DNA of 8,480 nt. It comes from Candidatus Njordarchaeota archaeon. GTDB lineage: Archaea > Asgardarchaeota > Njordarchaeia > Njordarchaeales > Njordarchaeaceae. The stretch lies in the NCBI GenBank assembly GCA_029856615.1, contig JAHKLF010000056.1, positions 1-8,480 on the forward strand. The letters are read 5' to 3'. Shown piece by piece: positions 6,154-8,480 of this stretch. The notes beneath the pieces were generated by a model. It was given only the letters and a program-made list of their open reading frames with translations, was not told the origin of the DNA and searched no databases. The translations under genes and the position numbers were made by a program. Numbering within the stretch: the stretch's first letter is position 1; each line of letters begins with the position of its first letter.

Positions 6154-7109
6154 GCATCATAATATATGGGGAAAAAGAGAGAAGTTTCCAGGAACTTCTT
6201 TCTGCCGCTAAAATCATAAAGGAAAAAATTGGCGACGCAATTTACGCAGTTGTGATAGGTCACAATATTAGTGATTTAGCAGAAAAAGTGGCTAGCCTCG
6301 ACATTGATGGAGTATACCTATTTGATGATGAACAATTCAGAGCATTTAATCCAGAAATATACTTTAGAGCTCTAAAGATGATAATTGATGAAACTAATGC
6401 TAACATAGTAATGTTAGAATCCAATTATAAGACCAAGATTTTAGGCGGCTTACTCGCATCTACTCTAAACCTAGGTTTGATCGTTGATATCGTGGAAATA
6501 TCATTCGAAGATGGAAAAATCCTTACCAAAAGACCCGTATATGCAGGAAAAGCTCTCTCTACACAGATAATTGAGGGAAATAAAGCTGTCATGACGCTAA
6601 AACCAGGCATCTTTAGTCCAACAGAGTTTGGAGGGAAAAAAGCTAATATCATTAAGAAGTCAATTGATGTAGCAGATGTGAAAATGAGTCTGATTGAGTT
6701 TACTCCCAAGGTAGTCGTGGGAGAAATACCCTTAGAAGACGCAGAGGTAGTTATAGGAGCTGGTCGTGGTGTGAAGAAGAAGGAAGACTTAGAAATGATC
6801 AAAGAGCTGGCTAAAACGCTAGAAGGCGCATGGGGCGTGACTCGCCCTCTCGCTGCCGACTATGGTTGGGCTCCAGAGTGGATTGGAATATCGGGAGTAA
6901 GTATAAAACCTAAGTTATACATTGCTATTGGAATTTCTGGTCAGCCTCAACACACGTCTGGAATAAGGGGATCTAAGATCATCGTCGCCATTAATAAGGA
7001 TCCCGATGCTCCAATTTTCAAATTCGCGGATTATGGAATAATTGGTGATCTATATCAAATTTTGCCAGAATTAGTAAAGAGGCTCAAGGAGATCAAAGGT
7101 GAAAAATAG
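6150..7109 (+). CDS. etfA: Electron transfer flavoprotein alpha subunit, FixB-like (EtfA)
   Basis: The 319-residue alpha subunit, which carries the electron-shuttling FAD and pairs with EtfB. Residues 1-185 are the N-terminal nucleotide-fold domain. From about 187 comes the conserved FAD domain: VVIGAGRGVKKKEDLEMI (200-217), VTRPLAADYGW (230-240) with FAD-contacting R232, EWIGISGVSIKPKLYIA (243-259), GISGQPQH (261-268) with conserved Q267-H268, AINKDPDAPIF (280-290) and ADYGIIGD (293-300). The stretch aligned to QVGQTGK in ordinary ETFs reads WIGISGV here, with serine in place of the flavin-contacting threonine. From memory, FixB proteins of bifurcating complexes share an -IS- form, so this favours a FixB-type subunit. 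The gene is joined to etfB by an ATGA overlap and to fixC by a one-base overlap. Confidence 0.93.
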   Translation: MSIIIYGEKERSFQELLSAAKIIKEKIGDAIYAVVIGHNISDLAEKVASLDIDGVYLFDDEQFRAFNPEIYFRALKMIIDETNANIVMLESNYKTKILGGLLASTLNLGLIVDIVEISFEDGKILTKRPVYAGKALSTQIIEGNKAVMTLKPGIFSPTEFGGKKANIIKKSIDVADVKMSLIEFTPKVVVGEIPLEDAEVVIGAGRGVKKKEDLEMIKELAKTLEGAWGVTRPLAADYGWAPEWIGISGVSIKPKLYIAIGISGQPQHTSGIRGSKIIVAINKDPDAPIFKFADYGIIGDLYQILPELVKRLKEIKGEK

Positions 7110-8389
7110 TGTCTGAAAAGTTTGATGTAGCCATTGTCGGCGCTGGCCCGAGTGGACTTACAGCAGCGTACTTCCTTGCTAGAGCTGGTTTAGAGGTTGT
7201 GGTCCTAGAAAGAGGAAACGAATTGGGTTCAAAAAGCATATACGGAGGAAGAATTTATAGTCATGTTTTAAGAAAACTTTTTCCAGGATTTGAGAAAGAA
7301 GCTCCCATTGAGCGGTGGGTGCGCAAAGAAAGGCTTGTGTTTATGACAAAGAATAGTGCGGTGACAATAGAATACTTCAAAGACGATGAATTAGTTAGGA
7401 ATAGCTTTACCACCTACTTAACCAAATTCATTCAATGGCTAGGAAATAAAGTTGAAGAAGCTGGCGCATTAATAGCAACGGGTGTTAGAGTAGACAATCT
7501 TATATTTGAGGATGGAGTAGTAAGAGGTGTAATTGCTGGAGAAGAAGAGTTATTGGCTGATTATACTATCATTGCAGAGGGAGCCAATACTGTATTATTA
7601 GAAAAAGCAGGACTGAAAAGAAAAATCGAGCCTCATGAAGTAGCCGTAGGAGTTAAAGAGGTTATACGATTAGATGAAGAAAAGATTAATGAACGATTTA
7701 GTGTCGCATCTGACGAAGGCGTCGCTTCTTTGTTCGTAGGATATCCATCAAAGGGAGCTATTGGCGGCGGGTTCATGTATACTATGAAAAATGAAATAAA
7801 CCTTGGTATTGTTATCCGCTTAGATCAACCAGCTAAACATAAGATAAAAACTTATGAGATTATAGAAGAATTCCGGATGCATCCCACGATAAGACCATTA
7901 ATAAAAGACGGTTATATGATAGAGTATTCCGCACATTTAATTGTCGAAAAGGGGCCGTTAAAAGAAAGTGAATTATACGGTAATGGATACCTTGTAGTGG
8001 GCGATGCAGCTGGTTTCGAATTAAACACCGGAATAATAGTTAGAGGCGTGGATTTTGCGATGGAATCCGGTAAGCTTGCTGCTGACACAATAATTAAAGC
8101 TCGTGAATCAAGAGATACATCAAAGAGAGCATTATCTGAATATGTGCGTTTATTAAAAGAAAGTTTTGTACTAAAGGAGCTTCATGCTTTTAGAAAAGCA
8201 CCGAAATATCTCTCTAATGAGAGAATATACTCTATTTATCCAGATATACTTTGTAATTTCTTCCGAGAGATATTCACCGTAGATGGTGTACCTCGCCGAC
8301 TCTACCCAACTTTCAGGAAAACCACAAAAGAAAAAGTATCGTTATTAACGTTGATTCGTGACGGAATAGGGGCGGTGAGATCATTATGA
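7109..8389 (+). CDS. fixC: FixC-like ETF:quinone oxidoreductase subunit (EtfC)
   Basis: A 426-residue FAD flavoprotein of the geranylgeranyl reductase/ETF-QO superfamily, about the length of bacterial FixC. It accepts electrons from EtfAB and passes them to quinone at the membrane surface. FAD-binding signs are GAGPSG at 11-16 followed by VVVLERG with the ribose-binding E34, the mid-domain strand YTIIAEGAN (152-160), and GYLVVGDAAGFELNTG (293-308) with D299 in the GDA motif. SYGGRIYSH-like text at 43-52 and VRGVDFAMESGKLAA (311-325) match family patterns. No membrane-spanning helix is evident, consistent with monotopic attachment. The GTG start at 7109 overlaps the etfA stop by one base and has AGGTGA (7097-7102) six bases upstream. 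It ends in an ATGA overlap with fixX. A geranylgeranyl reductase is the main alternative, but the neighbours make this unlikely. Confidence 0.92.
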   Translation: MSEKFDVAIVGAGPSGLTAAYFLARAGLEVVVLERGNELGSKSIYGGRIYSHVLRKLFPGFEKEAPIERWVRKERLVFMTKNSAVTIEYFKDDELVRNSFTTYLTKFIQWLGNKVEEAGALIATGVRVDNLIFEDGVVRGVIAGEEELLADYTIIAEGANTVLLEKAGLKRKIEPHEVAVGVKEVIRLDEEKINERFSVASDEGVASLFVGYPSKGAIGGGFMYTMKNEINLGIVIRLDQPAKHKIKTYEIIEEFRMHPTIRPLIKDGYMIEYSAHLIVEKGPLKESELYGNGYLVVGDAAGFELNTGIIVRGVDFAMESGKLAADTIIKARESRDTSKRALSEYVRLLKESFVLKELHAFRKAPKYLSNERIYSIYPDILCNFFREIFTVDGVPRRLYPTFRKTTKEKVSLLTLIRDGIGAVRSL

Positions 8390-8480
8390 GCTCGATTGAA
8401 AAAATATTAAGCATAGAAGAAAGATTAGCTCTCGACGTCTTCAACGTGGACAAAGAACCCCATATAATTGTAGATACATC
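8386..8480 (+). CDS. fixX: FixX-like ferredoxin subunit (EtfX), N-terminus only
   Basis: The first 31 codons of a gene running off the window. The peptide includes SIEERLALDVFNVDKEPHII, matching the FixX pattern of a lysine/arginine-leucine helix, then NxFxVD-x-x-PHIxV, that precedes the cysteine cluster in this ferredoxin-like family of about 95 residues. FixX pairs with FixC and carries iron-sulfur centre(s) that relay electrons from EtfAB to the quinone-reducing flavin. The cysteine motifs lie beyond the window and cannot be checked. The ATG overlaps the fixC stop (ATGA) and has GGTGA at 8374-8378, seven bases upstream. Confidence 0.85.
   Translation, partial: MSSIEKILSIEERLALDVFNVDKEPHIIVDT

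Noticed and set aside
5865..6263. Open frame of 132 codons on the minus strand across the etfB/etfA junction
   Set aside because: Antisense to two recognised genes and with no family features.
6425..6802. Open frame of 125 codons on the minus strand inside etfA
   Set aside because: Antisense shadow of a strongly conserved gene; the product is Ser/Ile/Phe-rich without recognisable motifs.
1..8480. tRNA, rRNA, CRISPR arrays, insertion sequences and attachment sites
   Set aside because: Scanning by eye found no tRNA-like cloverleaf, regularly spaced repeats, transposase or paired terminal repeats; the intergenic gaps are short.

Overview
The window looks archaeal. The supporting signs are low GC (judged by eye, not computed), TATA-like boxes about 25 bases ahead of starts, Shine-Dalgarno sites of the GGTGATC/GAGG type, small tightly packed genes, and protein families common in hot-spring archaea. 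Separate EtfB and EtfA genes argue against a typical Sulfolobales genome, where as I recall they are fused. I cannot place the lineage more precisely; a TACK-group (Thermoproteota-like) archaeon is a reasonable guess.

Layout. Bases 1-135 are the end of an ion-transporter-like membrane protein (+). Next comes a NodB-type polysaccharide deacetylase (+, to 978) and a 460-residue protein with a C-terminal transglutaminase-like cysteine-peptidase-fold domain (+, to 2460). A translationally coupled pair follows (+, 2586-3301): a small winged-helix protein, and a protein with a CxxC/His putative metal site plus a second winged helix. On the opposite strand lie a small four-helix membrane protein (3318-3851) and a threonine ammonia-lyase gene with an ACT domain (3931-5164). 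The lyase gene is split by one extra base in an A7 run, right before the PLP-binding lysine. A 212-base divergent promoter region then leads to a tight operon, etfB-etfA-fixC-fixX (+, 5377 to the window end), with fixX cut off by the window edge.

How the genes work together. The clearest system is EtfABCX/FixABCX, a membrane-associated flavoprotein complex. In characterised relatives it oxidises NADH and bifurcates electrons to quinone and to ferredoxin or flavodoxin. Its genes overlap by 4, 1 and 4 bases, so the subunits are probably made together. The threonine deaminase, if functional, would supply 2-oxobutyrate and ammonia; its divergent position next to the etf operon may reflect shared regulation, but this is not shown. 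The genes before 3302 have no evident pathway link to each other.

The items most worth following up are the ilvA frameshift, the uncharacterised winged-helix/metal-site gene pair, the unknown N-terminal half of the transglutaminase-like protein, and a near-perfect direct repeat ahead of etfB. I saw no tRNA, rRNA, CRISPR array, insertion sequence or attachment site.
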